A stretch of DNA of 42,740 nucleotides from Pedosphaera sp. (GTDB lineage Bacteria; Verrucomicrobiota; Verrucomicrobiia; Limisphaerales; Pedosphaeraceae): contig JAQGPA010000044.1 of assembly GCA_028293325.1 (NCBI GenBank), forward strand, positions 1 through 42,740, written 5' to 3'. Under the pieces are notes generated by a model. It had not been told where the DNA came from and made no database searches. It was given only the letters and a program-made list of their open reading frames with translations. Position numbers and translations under genes: made by a program. Every line of letters begins with the position of its first letter. The first letter of the stretch is position 1. Shown here piece by piece: positions 9,705-18,886 of the stretch.

Positions 9705-10622
9705 ATGAATAAGCTGCCCCATGGTTTTAAATATGTTTTTCATCGCAAACACCGTGTTAAGGATGCTGGTTTTACATTGATTGAGCTGTTGGTTGTCATC
9801 GCGATTATTGCCATCCTTGCCGCCATGCTTTTGCCCGCTTTGTCGCAGGCCAAGATCAGAGCGCAGGCCACCTCCTGCCTTAACAACATGAAACAATTGC
9901 AATTGTGTGCCATACTATATGAAAGCGATAATGCCGATATTATACCGCAGAATGCGGGAAACACCGACAATGGGGGTCAATATATCGGCATTTATCCGTG
10001 CAGTCCCAATTGGGTGGCTGGCTGGTTTGCTTATGATGCCCCGAATAACGGTAAACCTGGTTCGAATGCTAGTTTAACTGATAATCCAAGCTTGCCTGGC
10101 GGTGTTGACACGAATACATTTTGTTTAGGTGTGCTGGGAACTTCAGATCCCGCCACTGGGCGCCAAGTAGTTGGCTCTATTGGAGGTTATACAAAAGCTG
10201 CCGGAGTCTATAAGTGCCCTTCGGACAAGTCCATGGCGTTTGGCGTGGACCGCGTACGTTCCGTCTCGGCCAATAACTATGTTGGGTCTGCTCCTAGTGT
10301 GTTAAAATTCGGCAAAAACATTGATCTCACATACCAGTCGTTCATAAAAAGTTCCAGTTTCGACTCCCGGTTGAGTGCTTCCGACTGTTTTGAATTTTTG
10401 GATGAAAATCCATACAGCATTAATGACGGTTACTTTCTCTACAATCCGTCTGGATCCGGCGAAAGTGACAGGCCTGCCGCTAATCATGGCAATTCCACTT
10501 CCTTTTCGTTTGCTGACGGTCATTGCGCACTTCATAAGTGGTCTGATGCGTTTTTGACTGCACAAGGCACCGGTACAAAAGATCCTCGATGGCTTGCCGC
10601 ACACGGCACTTATTTAAAATGA
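9705..10622 (+). CDS. DUF1559-type pseudopilin-like protein (prepilin N-terminus, H-X9-DG)
   Basis: Type II secretion pseudopilin-like protein of the large paralogous family of Planctomycetes, Verrucomicrobia and Lentisphaerae. A class III prepilin leader of about 22 residues ends in Gly before [20 protein letters not shown], the methylation motif and transmembrane helix; cleavage is expected between Gly and Phe. The conserved [10 protein letters not shown] segment follows, and near the C-terminus [13 protein letters not shown] gives the H-X9-DG motif. Length (305) is usual. AAGGA at 9688-9692 is a possible ribosome binding site, 12 bases before the ATG. It stands alone between a hairpin and lyase A. 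Members are often found next to secreted sugar-degrading enzymes, but their role is not established; assembly in a pilus or in export is inferred only. Confidence 0.9.
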   Translation: MNKLPHGFKYVFHRKHRVKDAGFTLIELLVVIAIIAILAAMLLPALSQAKIRAQATSCLNNMKQLQLCAILYESDNADIIPQNAGNTDNGGQYIGIYPCSPNWVAGWFAYDAPNNGKPGSNASLTDNPSLPGGVDTNTFCLGVLGTSDPATGRQVVGSIGGYTKAAGVYKCPSDKSMAFGVDRVRSVSANNYVGSAPSVLKFGKNIDLTYQSFIKSSSFDSRLSASDCFEFLDENPYSINDGYFLYNPSGSGESDRPAANHGNSTSFSFADGHCALHKWSDAFLTAQGTGTKDPRWLAAHGTYLK

Positions 10623-10816
10623 CCGATTGTTGCTCCTGAAGCCGGCTGTGTTTAGCTCACACAGTTATCCAGCAAATTGAGGCCAGTTTTCAGCGATGGG
10701 AAACCACTGTGTTAACATCCCCGCTTTAGAGGATAGCGCAAAGTACAAAGATGATATGATTGTGCTAATCCTGAAAAAGCAATTGGCCTGCATTGAATGA
10801 TTCTGCTTAAAACCCT

Positions 10817-13800
10817 ATGTTACATTATCTTCTGCGACTATTTGTCCCAGTGTTTATCTTGACTGGAATTGCCCAACCCTGTTTTGCTGACGCTTTATAC
10901 CGGAACGGATGGACAGTCAGCGCGGCGGTGAGCGCGTCGGGAAATCCGCCTGCCAACGCCATTGACGGGGATATCAATACGAGATGGGGAACCGGAACCG
11001 GGCAAACCAATGGCATGTGGTTTCAGATAGACACCGGGGGCGGAACGCCGCCGACGTTTAATCAAATCGTGCTAAATTCCGGTGGCGCGACCGGCGATTA
11101 TCCGCGCGGCTATCAGGTGAATGTTTCCAGCAACGGAGTCAACTGGGGCAGTCCGGTGGCAACCGGGTCCGGCTCTTCAGCGGTAACCACCATTAATTTC
11201 ACCTTGCAAACGGTGCGTTACATTCGCATAACGCAAACCGGCAGCATCTCCGGGATTTGGTGGAGCATAGCAGAACTGAACGTCTATGGCACCGGAGCGC
11301 CGCCGCCGCCAACCGGGGCGACGGTCACACAGAGTAATGGCCATGTCAGCGTGAATTGGACGGCTTCTCCGGGTGCTGCCAGCTACAACATCCTACGTTC
11401 GACAAATTATGCCGGACCCTACGCGGTGATTGCTTCCAACTTGGTGAACGTGGGCTACACCGACAACACAGGGGTTAATGGTACATTCTTTTACTACCAG
11501 ATAACCGCCAACAATGCCTATGGCGTGAGCGCCCCCGCTCGGGCTGCTTATAGCTGGAGAGTGATGATCCCGACGCTGAACACTAATGAGATAGTTGTGG
11601 CCGCGACGACTCCGCAGGAATATGGGGCCGCCGGGGACGGAGTGACTGATGACAGCGCCGCTTTCCAGAACGCGATGAATGCTGTTTACAATTCGGGCAG
11701 GTCGGGAGGCGGCGTGCTGTTTGTGCCAGCGGGTAATTACGCCTTCTACACCAACATCACCATTCCGACGGGCGTGACCTTGCACGGGGATTGGAAGGAT
11801 TGGACGCGCAGTGGCGGCGGCATGGTCGGAACAACTTTCAAAGTTAATTACGGAGCCGGACAGACGACCAATACGCCCTTTATCACTGTCAACAGTTCCA
11901 CCGCGCTAAAGGATGTGAACATTTGGTATCCCAACCAGAATCCGAACAGCATTGTGGCCTATCCGTATTCGATCGGGCTGGCTTCGGATGCCGTGGTGCA
12001 GAATGTGGCATTAGTTAATTCGTATCAGGGCATAAACGGAACCGGAGCGAGCAAAGGTATTATCTCAACAGTGGTGGGCACTCCTCTTAGCATAGGAATT
12101 CTCTTGGATCAGATTTATGACATTCCGCACGCGGAGGATGTCCGGTTTTCGCCGGATATTTGGCCGGCTTCTGGAGTGAGCAATGCGCCAGCGGTTGACG
12201 GTCCTCACACGGCTTGGATGCGCACCAACGGTATAGGTATGCTGTTGATTCGCGTGGATGGATTGATCGCGATGGATACTTATATTAGCGGTTACAATAT
12301 CGGCATCATGTGTACCAATACTGGCGGGGGCGATCCGGGCTGCACGTTTTACATGGGGTCGGTCAGCAATTGCGCCACGGCCTTGCTCGCGCAAAATATG
12401 CCCGGCGCGTTGGGATTGATGTTCTCGGCTTTCACGCTCGATGGAGACACGGCCATCAACCGCACCCGTACGGATAGTGACGCGAATGCGCAGTTCAACC
12501 TGTGCCGGATCATCGGGCGCAACGGCCCGGCGGTCAGTTCTACTGGAACCGGCTGGCATTCTTGGATGCAATTCCAAAACTGCACGATTTCCAACGCGCT
12601 TCAACTCAACGCGGGGGTGTTCAATGCGGTCAACTGCACGTTGCAGGGCGCAACCCAATGTGTGATGAGCGCCAGCGCCACGCGCGCGGCGTTCACAGGT
12701 TGCACGTTCAGCCCGGTTCAAAACATCGTCAACCCAGGCAACCCAGGCAATCTGCTGATTGACAGCCAGACAGCCATTTCGAACGCGATGCCGATTGTTT
12801 ACTGGACGAATATTGTCAATGATTATTTATCACGCAAGCCGGCCAAGCTGGATTTATTCGTGGCAACCAATGCCCCTTGGGGCGCAACAGGAAATGGCAC
12901 GACTGATGACACGACAGCGATCCAAAACGCGTTGAATTCTGCGGGAGCGAATGGTGGCGGGATTGTTTTTCTGCCGGGTGGCAAATACAAGCTTACCGGC
13001 ACGCTGAATGTTCCGCAGGGAGTGGAGCTGCGCGGAACCTATGAAATGCGGCATAGGACTTGGCCGGCTCCGGATAACAAGGCCAAAGGCGCAATTCTCC
13101 AGCCTTATGGAGGCCAGGGGACGACCAACGGCCCCGTGGCCATTGTCTTGCAGGCAAACAGCGGCCTGGTGGGTGTGACCATCAGTTATGAAAGCCAGAA
13201 CTCCAATTGTATTCCCTTCCCGCCGACAATTCAGGGTCAGGGTGGAAATGTCTATGCCTTTGGCATTGTCTGTCCGAACCCGTATTATTACGTGGATCTG
13301 GATACTTACACTTGCACCAACCATTTTTTCTACATGGTGGATGGATGGGAATTACAGACTGGCTACAAAGTGGGTAACGGTTCTTCAGGTTCCATTGTAG
13401 ATTATCAAGGCAACTGGACCTATTGGATTGATAACTATGATTCCCAAAGTCATTCCCCAGGGACGAATGCGACGGACTTCACCGCGCATAATCAGGAGGC
13501 ATTTGTGCTGGGCGATTGCACAGAACTGCTGGTGAAGGATTTCAACATTATTGGAAATACATTCGCGCGCTTCAATTCCCAAGCAGGCAAGGGACCGAAT
13601 GCGACGCTGGTTGGCTGCTACGCCGACGCGACAATTCAAGGTATGATCCTGGACGCGGCCGCGCCCTGTAGCATCACTGCCGTCAACACGCCGATGGCGA
13701 TTTTCAATTTCAACAATCACAGTGACCTGGCTACCACCCCCGTGGGTGTGTTGAGCACGACGAATTTTCAGGGCACGGCCAAATTCTTCAACACAATCAT

Positions 13801-15241
13801 CTTTGCCGGCCCTTATTGGGATTTCAACATCAATGGCGGCGAGGTAATCATGGATGTCGTCCACATGGACAATGCCAATAAGGACAGTGTTGTCAACGGG
13901 GGCGTATTTCATTTAATCAACAACTCCTCTGGAGACACTGGTGGGAACAACACGGCTTACAATATAACCTTCGGGGTGGGAGCAGGACTTCCTGGAAAAA
14001 CAAACGAGTTCATCGGCACCTATAATTACAATGGTTATACTTGGACCAACCTTAACCTCGGTAACCCGGTCAACGTGTGGGGTGACTTCGGCCTCTCAAC
14101 CTACCCGCCGGTGGTGTCGGGACTGACGGCGACTCCGGGGAGCGGACAAGTAACATTAAATTGGACAGCCGCCGCTGGCGTGGCCAGTTACAAAGTCAAA
14201 CGCTCCACCTCCCCCAACGGGCCGTTCGCAATGGTTACAACCACTTCTGCGAATAGTTATCTCGACACTAACGTTGTCTCCAATGCGACTTACTATTATG
14301 TGGTCTCTACACTCAACACGTTTGGGGAAGGTGCGGACTCCGGTGTGGTAAGCAGCCGTGATGTTCTTTTGAACCGGAGTGGCTGGGTGGCAGCTTCATC
14401 CGTGGGCAGTTCGCCAGGAAATGCGATTGATGGCGACAGCGCCACCCGATGGTCCACCGATGCATTCCAGACGCCGGGGCAGTGGTTTCAAGTAGACATG
14501 GGGGCACCCACGACGATCTTCAAAATTGTCATGGACACAACTGCCTCGCCCAACGATTACCCACGAAGTTATCAGGTCAACCTGTCCAATGATGGTGTCA
14601 ACTGGGGCAGCCCGGTAGCCACCGGAGCGGGGTCTTCCGCAGTAACGACGATCACTTTCACAGCGCAGACGGCACGTTATATCCGTGTTACGCAGACTGG
14701 AAGTGCCGGGGGCAATTACTGGAGCATCTATGAGTTCAATGTCTACGGGACGCCGCCGCTGCCTCCGACCGTGCTGACTGCGCTGGCAGGCGATGGCAAA
14801 GCGACTTTGACTTGGGCGGCTGCTTCGGGAGCGACTGGCTATAACGTCAAGCGTTCTACGACCGACGGCGGATCATATGCTCTTGTTTCCAGCCTGGTAA
14901 GTGTGACCTATACCAACGGTGGCTTGGCCAATGGCACGACATATTACTATGTGGTTTCTTCAACCAACTCCGTGGGTGAAAGCGGAGATTCCGGGCAAGT
15001 CAGTGTGCAGCCAGTGTCCTTGGTTTCGCCGCAGGTCAGCTTTGTAGCCAGCGGCGGCCAGATGCAATTCACTTGGCCGCAGGATCACACCGGCTGGAGC
15101 TTGCAGATGCAGACTAATTCGTTGGCAGCAGGGCTTGGCACAAATTGGGTGACTGTGCCCACATCAAAAGCCACGAACCAGATGACATTCCCTGTTGATC
15201 CAACCAGTGGATGCGTCTTCTTCCGCCTGGTGTATCCGTAG
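10817..15241 (+). CDS. Lyase A: secreted double beta-helix (GH55/pectate-lyase-3-like) protein with CBM32 and FnIII modules
   Basis: A 1474-residue exported protein. Approximate order: signal peptide 1-24 (ends CFA); F5/8 type C (CBM32-like) 25-158 (NAIDGDINTRWGTG, RYIRITQTG); FnIII 162-252; beta-helix 1 from 257 (EYGAAGDGVTDDSAAFQ); beta-helix 2 from about 678 (WGATGNGTTDDTTAIQ, IVFLPGGKYKLTGTL); FnIII 1097-1177; F5/8 C 1184-1310; FnIII 1313-1398; C-terminal module 1405-1474 ending FFRLVYP. Two successive Pectate_lyase_3 helices are the hallmark arrangement of GH55 exo-beta-1,3-glucanases, so a glycanase is likely, but catalytic residues were not identified and a polysaccharide lyase is possible. 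It is closely similar to lyase B (28917-34730) over the first two thirds. It converges with the response-regulator genes on the other strand. Confidence 0.85.
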   Translation: MLHYLLRLFVPVFILTGIAQPCFADALYRNGWTVSAAVSASGNPPANAIDGDINTRWGTGTGQTNGMWFQIDTGGGTPPTFNQIVLNSGGATGDYPRGYQVNVSSNGVNWGSPVATGSGSSAVTTINFTLQTVRYIRITQTGSISGIWWSIAELNVYGTGAPPPPTGATVTQSNGHVSVNWTASPGAASYNILRSTNYAGPYAVIASNLVNVGYTDNTGVNGTFFYYQITANNAYGVSAPARAAYSWRVMIPTLNTNEIVVAATTPQEYGAAGDGVTDDSAAFQNAMNAVYNSGRSGGGVLFVPAGNYAFYTNITIPTGVTLHGDWKDWTRSGGGMVGTTFKVNYGAGQTTNTPFITVNSSTALKDVNIWYPNQNPNSIVAYPYSIGLASDAVVQNVALVNSYQGINGTGASKGIISTVVGTPLSIGILLDQIYDIPHAEDVRFSPDIWPASGVSNAPAVDGPHTAWMRTNGIGMLLIRVDGLIAMDTYISGYNIGIMCTNTGGGDPGCTFYMGSVSNCATALLAQNMPGALGLMFSAFTLDGDTAINRTRTDSDANAQFNLCRIIGRNGPAVSSTGTGWHSWMQFQNCTISNALQLNAGVFNAVNCTLQGATQCVMSASATRAAFTGCTFSPVQNIVNPGNPGNLLIDSQTAISNAMPIVYWTNIVNDYLSRKPAKLDLFVATNAPWGATGNGTTDDTTAIQNALNSAGANGGGIVFLPGGKYKLTGTLNVPQGVELRGTYEMRHRTWPAPDNKAKGAILQPYGGQGTTNGPVAIVLQANSGLVGVTISYESQNSNCIPFPPTIQGQGGNVYAFGIVCPNPYYYVDLDTYTCTNHFFYMVDGWELQTGYKVGNGSSGSIVDYQGNWTYWIDNYDSQSHSPGTNATDFTAHNQEAFVLGDCTELLVKDFNIIGNTFARFNSQAGKGPNATLVGCYADATIQGMILDAAAPCSITAVNTPMAIFNFNNHSDLATTPVGVLSTTNFQGTAKFFNTIIFAGPYWDFNINGGEVIMDVVHMDNANKDSVVNGGVFHLINNSSGDTGGNNTAYNITFGVGAGLPGKTNEFIGTYNYNGYTWTNLNLGNPVNVWGDFGLSTYPPVVSGLTATPGSGQVTLNWTAAAGVASYKVKRSTSPNGPFAMVTTTSANSYLDTNVVSNATYYYVVSTLNTFGEGADSGVVSSRDVLLNRSGWVAASSVGSSPGNAIDGDSATRWSTDAFQTPGQWFQVDMGAPTTIFKIVMDTTASPNDYPRSYQVNLSNDGVNWGSPVATGAGSSAVTTITFTAQTARYIRVTQTGSAGGNYWSIYEFNVYGTPPLPPTVLTALAGDGKATLTWAAASGATGYNVKRSTTDGGSYALVSSLVSVTYTNGGLANGTTYYYVVSSTNSVGESGDSGQVSVQPVSLVSPQVSFVASGGQMQFTWPQDHTGWSLQMQTNSLAAGLGTNWVTVPTSKATNQMTFPVDPTSGCVFFRLVYP

Positions 15242-15243
15242 AA

Positions 15244-15264
15244 TCAAATTTATTTGAAATTTGA
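15244..15264. other. AT-rich inverted repeat between convergent genes
   Basis: Eight-base arms (15244-15251 and 15257-15264) flank a 5-base loop in the gap between the convergent lyase A and response-regulator genes. The stem is all A/T except one C-G pair, so a bidirectional terminator is possible but weakly supported. Confidence 0.3.
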
Positions 15265-15319
15265 ACTAAAACTATGACAATTGGGCCGGATGCAGAAAAT
15301 CAGCAGTTTGACAGGGTGT

Positions 15320-16258
15320 TTATGGTTGGGCTTGGACTGATCGGCCGGGCGGAGGATTGCCCATGTGGTTTGCTTTATATCTAACCACGGCTTCAATTCG
15401 ATTACGCGCATGCATTTTCGAGACGATATGTTTTACATGTGTACGAACAGTCTCCATTCCGATATTAAGTTTTTTAATAATTTCCCTGTAAAAAAAGCCG
15501 CGCGCGAGCAGCTCAAGCACTTCTTTCTCCCGTGGTGACAAGCATTCTATTTCAGTCGAAAAAACGCGGGTCAAATGAAAATGCCTCAGCGTTTTGAACT
15601 CAATTGCAGGCATGGTTGTGCGGCTATCGCGTTCATCACCAAAGAATTCAGCCAAGTGATTTAGATCACCTGCCCTGACCAGAAAAACAGTGGCTCCAGC
15701 CCATAAGGCCCTTAAAATACGCTCCTCATCTTCAAATATTGTCACGAGTTTCCATTCGTCTTCAACGATAAATGACGACGTTCTAACATTAGGCACTCTA
15801 TTGTTGGTGTCGCCCATGTAAACCCAATTTGGCCTGACTTGTTTTAGACATTCACGCGGTGCGGAACAAACCCAGCCCTGCTTTATCCGCTCGTCGGCTG
15901 GAAGGTTCCATTTCTTTAAACATTCAGATGCCGACAAAATACTATAACTGAATTCAAAAATGCCATCCTCATAAATGACGATACTCGTTAAAAGCAAAAC
16001 GCCTTGGAATGCCTTTGACTGCTGTTCTGCCAGCATGAGGCTTTGTCCTGTTGTCCAAACAATTATCGAAAACTCAATCCAGTGTCCAAAGACTGATTCT
16101 TGCCCGGCAGCGCTGAATTTGCAGACATGGAAATAGTCTCCATGATTCGGTGAATTATGAATGGAGTCGGTAACTCGGCCAGCACGCCAAGAATTGCGAC
16201 CGCCGGTGCCTTGTGGCTTGAAAAGTAGATCTTTATACAGTTCGAACACCACAAGCAA
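15320..16258 (-). CDS. LuxR-type transcriptional regulator with degenerate receiver
   Basis: The C-terminal third is a clear LuxR/NarL HTH: LSPREKEVLELLARGFFYRE, then MGETVRTH-like METVRTHVKHIVSKMHARNR. Ahead of it, from about residue 92, the protein follows the receiver fold of its neighbour (IVIYEDG for IVEDD; RALWAGATVFLVRAGD for HALKAGASGYIIKSD; then LRHFHL). The phosphorylation segment reads VYMGDTNNRVPN where the neighbour has VVLMDIKLPG, and the Lys of the KSD motif is lost, so phosphotransfer is doubtful. Residues 1-74 match nothing. An ATG at 16034-16036 would begin just before the receiver and give 238 residues, the usual size, so it may be the true start. It lies last in a run with a kinase and an intact-receiver regulator (36 bases downstream of the latter). 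Likely a DNA-binding output with phosphorylation-independent control. Confidence 0.75.
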   Translation of the reverse strand: MLVVFELYKDLLFKPQGTGGRNSWRAGRVTDSIHNSPNHGDYFHVCKFSAAGQESVFGHWIEFSIIVWTTGQSLMLAEQQSKAFQGVLLLTSIVIYEDGIFEFSYSILSASECLKKWNLPADERIKQGWVCSAPRECLKQVRPNWVYMGDTNNRVPNVRTSSFIVEDEWKLVTIFEDEERILRALWAGATVFLVRAGDLNHLAEFFGDERDSRTTMPAIEFKTLRHFHLTRVFSTEIECLSPREKEVLELLARGFFYREIIKKLNIGMETVRTHVKHIVSKMHARNRIEAVVRYKANHMGNPPPGRSVQAQP

Positions 16259-16294
16259 TCATGCGCTTGCTGGTTCCGTTACCTTGTGTTCTAA

Positions 16295-16960
16295 CTAATT
16301 CGTTCCGCAGATTACCCTGCATGAGCGCGGCGATTTACTTCTGCTAGGTTTTGCGCTTTTCGTTCTACTGGCGAAAGGAAAGCCGTAGCGATTGAACTCA
16401 GTAATGAGCGTGCGAACGGTGGTGACCCCGATGTCGAGTTTTTCGCTGATTTCCTTGTAAATGAAACCTTGAGCCAGCAGTTCAATCACCTCTCTTTCGC
16501 GGGGGGACAAGTTTTCAGCTTCCTTCGGCGAAACACCGATCAGATGAAAATGGTGCACAACTTTACGCGCGATCGAACTGGACATAGGGGATCCGCCCTT
16601 AAAGACGTCCCGAATGGCTCCGGGCAACTGATCGGGCGAATCTGATTTGATGATATAGCCGCTGGCCCCCGCCTTAAGCGCGTGAAAAATGCGTTCGCTT
16701 TCCTCATAGTTTGTCACCATGATAACCTGCATCTGAGGAAATGTTTTTTTGATCTCCAGCACGCACTCAATCCCAGTCATGCCCGGCAGCTTGATATCCA
16801 TAAGAACCACATCCGGCTGTTTGTTTAATATTTCAGGCAACGCTGCTTCGGCGGATGCATAAGCTCCCAAACAGGTGATGTCCTGCGCCAGCTCAAGAGT
16901 TTTTATCAGTTGTCCCCGCAGTCTTGAATCATCCTCAACAATTACGACTGTTTTTTTCAT
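16295..16960 (-). CDS. NarL/FixJ-type response regulator with altered C-terminus
   Basis: Response regulator partner of the kinase at 17044-18768, whose stop lies 83 bases upstream. The receiver (about 1-120) is complete: acidic pair in VVIVEDD, phosphoacceptor Asp55 in VVLMDIKLPGMTG, and Lys in GYIIKSDSPDQL. The LuxR HTH starts normally (LSPREREVIELLAQGFIYKE, then KLDIGVTTVRT), but after VRT the sequence becomes LITEFNRYGFPFASRTKSAK and a basic tail. The paralogue at 37822-38460 has HVQHICHKMHVRSRVEAVAK there. The last recognition/support helix is thus replaced, most likely by a frameshift or small rearrangement, although no single shift restores it cleanly by eye. DNA binding may be impaired. 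Predicted role: transcription control of the neighbouring glycan genes. Confidence 0.85.
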   Translation of the reverse strand: MKKTVVIVEDDSRLRGQLIKTLELAQDITCLGAYASAEAALPEILNKQPDVVLMDIKLPGMTGIECVLEIKKTFPQMQVIMVTNYEESERIFHALKAGASGYIIKSDSPDQLPGAIRDVFKGGSPMSSSIARKVVHHFHLIGVSPKEAENLSPREREVIELLAQGFIYKEISEKLDIGVTTVRTLITEFNRYGFPFASRTKSAKPSRSKSPRSCRVICGTN

Positions 16961-17043
16961 ACATTTCGACCGTGTAAAATACCGCCGCCGATTATGATTT
17001 TTCCGCCGGGCTTCCCACCCGGATGACCCATTGACGCCTGGGA

Positions 17044-18768
17044 CTAATGCCCGGCACCATCGACCGGAGTCGGAGCCAAGGGCCGGCTGATCAGCAAACT
17101 TAACTGCACCGTGGTTCCATGCTCCGGTTCACTTTCGATCAAAAAATTTCCGCCGATTTCCCGCATGCGTTGCCGCATGTTGTTCAGCCCATTGCCCGGA
17201 CGGCAATCGGCCAACTGAAAGCCCTGACCATCGTCTTGAATGGTAATCTTAAGCATAGCGGACTCAAACACCAACCGCAGCATAATTTCGGAACCTTGCG
17301 CATGTTTGATGACATTGTTGACAGATTCCTTCACCACCATGGCGATATTATGCCTTATCTGACTGGAGACCTGAATGCTTTTGGGCAGGTCGGCCACTTG
17401 CAGTCGACATCTGATGTGCGTCTGGCTGCAGATTTGATTGACCATCTGGCAAAGATAATTTCCCAAGGCGTCCAAGTCGTCATATTCGGGGTTGACGGTC
17501 CATACGGTTTCATAAAGTGCAGAAATCAGCTCCCGCGACATTTGTTTGATTTGACTCAGTTCTTCCCGTGTTTTGTCCGGCAAGTCAGAATGCAGCAGTG
17601 AGGTGGCGCTGATCATGGAGATTTGAGTCACACGAGCCCCCAGATCGTCATGAATATCGCGCGCAATCCGCAGCCGTTCACTTTCCAGTGCCCTTTGACT
17701 CCGCAGGAAAAGCAATTCCTTTTGCAACCGGTGCCAGACTACGTAGCGGGTGATACCAGACAAAATGATGATGATGAAAAGCATAGAGGCACCCCAAAAC
17801 CAAGGCCGATACCAAAAAGGCTGCGGCACAAAAATTCTGAGCGAAGTGTCCATGCCATTCGGCCGGCCCATCAGGTCTACCCCGACGAGATGAAAACGAT
17901 AATTTCCGGCGGGCAGATCCGGATAGAGCACCGAACGCAAATCCGATACCCCGATGCTGTACATCTCATTCCATTCGATAACGAGGCGATTGCCGGGATG
18001 CACCCGGGGACTAGATTCTTTTACGTTATGCCATTCAGCATGGGCGAGAGGATCTTCATCTTCAATGGCAAAAGCCTTGATTGAGGGCTCCTGACCGATT
18101 TGCACCACCTTGGCCATGCCCATATGCGTGCCATCGCGTTCCCAATAGGGCATGCCGTTCTCATCGAAGGATGCAGGATGGTCAAAGGGCGATTCGAGCA
18201 AGATTTGGGGTGGCGAACTGTCCGACGTTTCGGTCATGACCAGATTGGCCACGACATAGATACCAAGTGTAGACGGAGGGCCGGCGGAGGAGATGACCAC
18301 CCAGGCGAAGGCTGCGTTCCGCGGCACAACAATCGTTTCGCGGCGGTGGGTCAGGGGTGAGGTGTTTAATGATCCATCCCAGCCGGCACTTTCGCCCAAA
18401 ACCGGAAAAGACTTCTGGTCGATCTGATTGCCGTCGGCATTGAAAAATCGGATCGCCAGAAACATGTCACCACCGCCTATGTGCCATCCACTTTCAAAAC
18501 CTTCCAGCTTGCCGCGCAACCGCACATCGGTGCGAGCGTTAGTGTCGCTAAAACCAAAACGAAAGGAGATGTTTTTAGGGAATGACCCCAAATTTACAGT
18601 TCCAGCGACGGGTGGGATCAAAGAATTATCCCCAACCACGACCGAATCAATCATCAGCTGGTTGGTATTTTCGCTAGCACCAAGATATTGGCGAGAAACG
18701 AGCAGGACTAAAGCCGGCACCAAACCATAAATTAATTTACGCGGCATGTTCATGCGATAAACATACAT
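17044..18768 (-). CDS. Sensor histidine kinase (HisKA_3), split Y_Y_Y-type ectodomain
   Basis: Membrane-bound sensor kinase of the NarX/DegS type. A signal peptide or N-terminal anchor (about 1-31) leads into a periplasmic region of about 280 residues. Its start (KNISFRFGFSD, RGKLEGFESGWH) resembles the first half of a Y_Y_Y domain. Its end (SVLYPDLPAGNYRFHLVGVD, then FVPQPFWYRPWF) resembles the second half, with about 200 beta-rich residues between them (ESAGWDGSLNTSPLTHRRET, WVVISSAGPPSTLGIYVV). One transmembrane helix at about 325-345 follows. HisKA_3 has His373 in RLRIARDIHDDLGARV. HATPase_c has the N box HNIAMVVKESVNNVIKHA and DDGQGF plus GNGLNNM. It is the first gene of the kinase-regulator run and 35% or more identical by eye to the kinase at 36020. 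The ligand is presumably a glycan (inference). Confidence 0.9.
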   Translation of the reverse strand: MYVYRMNMPRKLIYGLVPALVLLVSRQYLGASENTNQLMIDSVVVGDNSLIPPVAGTVNLGSFPKNISFRFGFSDTNARTDVRLRGKLEGFESGWHIGGGDMFLAIRFFNADGNQIDQKSFPVLGESAGWDGSLNTSPLTHRRETIVVPRNAAFAWVVISSAGPPSTLGIYVVANLVMTETSDSSPPQILLESPFDHPASFDENGMPYWERDGTHMGMAKVVQIGQEPSIKAFAIEDEDPLAHAEWHNVKESSPRVHPGNRLVIEWNEMYSIGVSDLRSVLYPDLPAGNYRFHLVGVDLMGRPNGMDTSLRIFVPQPFWYRPWFWGASMLFIIIILSGITRYVVWHRLQKELLFLRSQRALESERLRIARDIHDDLGARVTQISMISATSLLHSDLPDKTREELSQIKQMSRELISALYETVWTVNPEYDDLDALGNYLCQMVNQICSQTHIRCRLQVADLPKSIQVSSQIRHNIAMVVKESVNNVIKHAQGSEIMLRLVFESAMLKITIQDDGQGFQLADCRPGNGLNNMRQRMREIGGNFLIESEPEHGTTVQLSLLISRPLAPTPVDGAGH

Positions 18769-18886
18769 TCAAGGAGGGGCCAAGATTGCAACCTTATGGC
18801 ATGCAGAGGTTCCCCTTTCCCCGCAGAATGGAGCGTTTGTAAAATCATGCGGACTGAAGCACGCACAACAAATATATTCTTCGGGA

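Noticed and set aside
10647..10665. Short hairpin after the pseudopilin gene (6-bp stem)
   Set aside because: Too short, no T tract, and expected by chance.
12065..12721. Long minus-strand frame of 218 codons inside lyase A
   Set aside because: It is antisense to a clearly coding beta-helix, has Arg/His-rich composition and no family features; a shadow of GC-rich codons.
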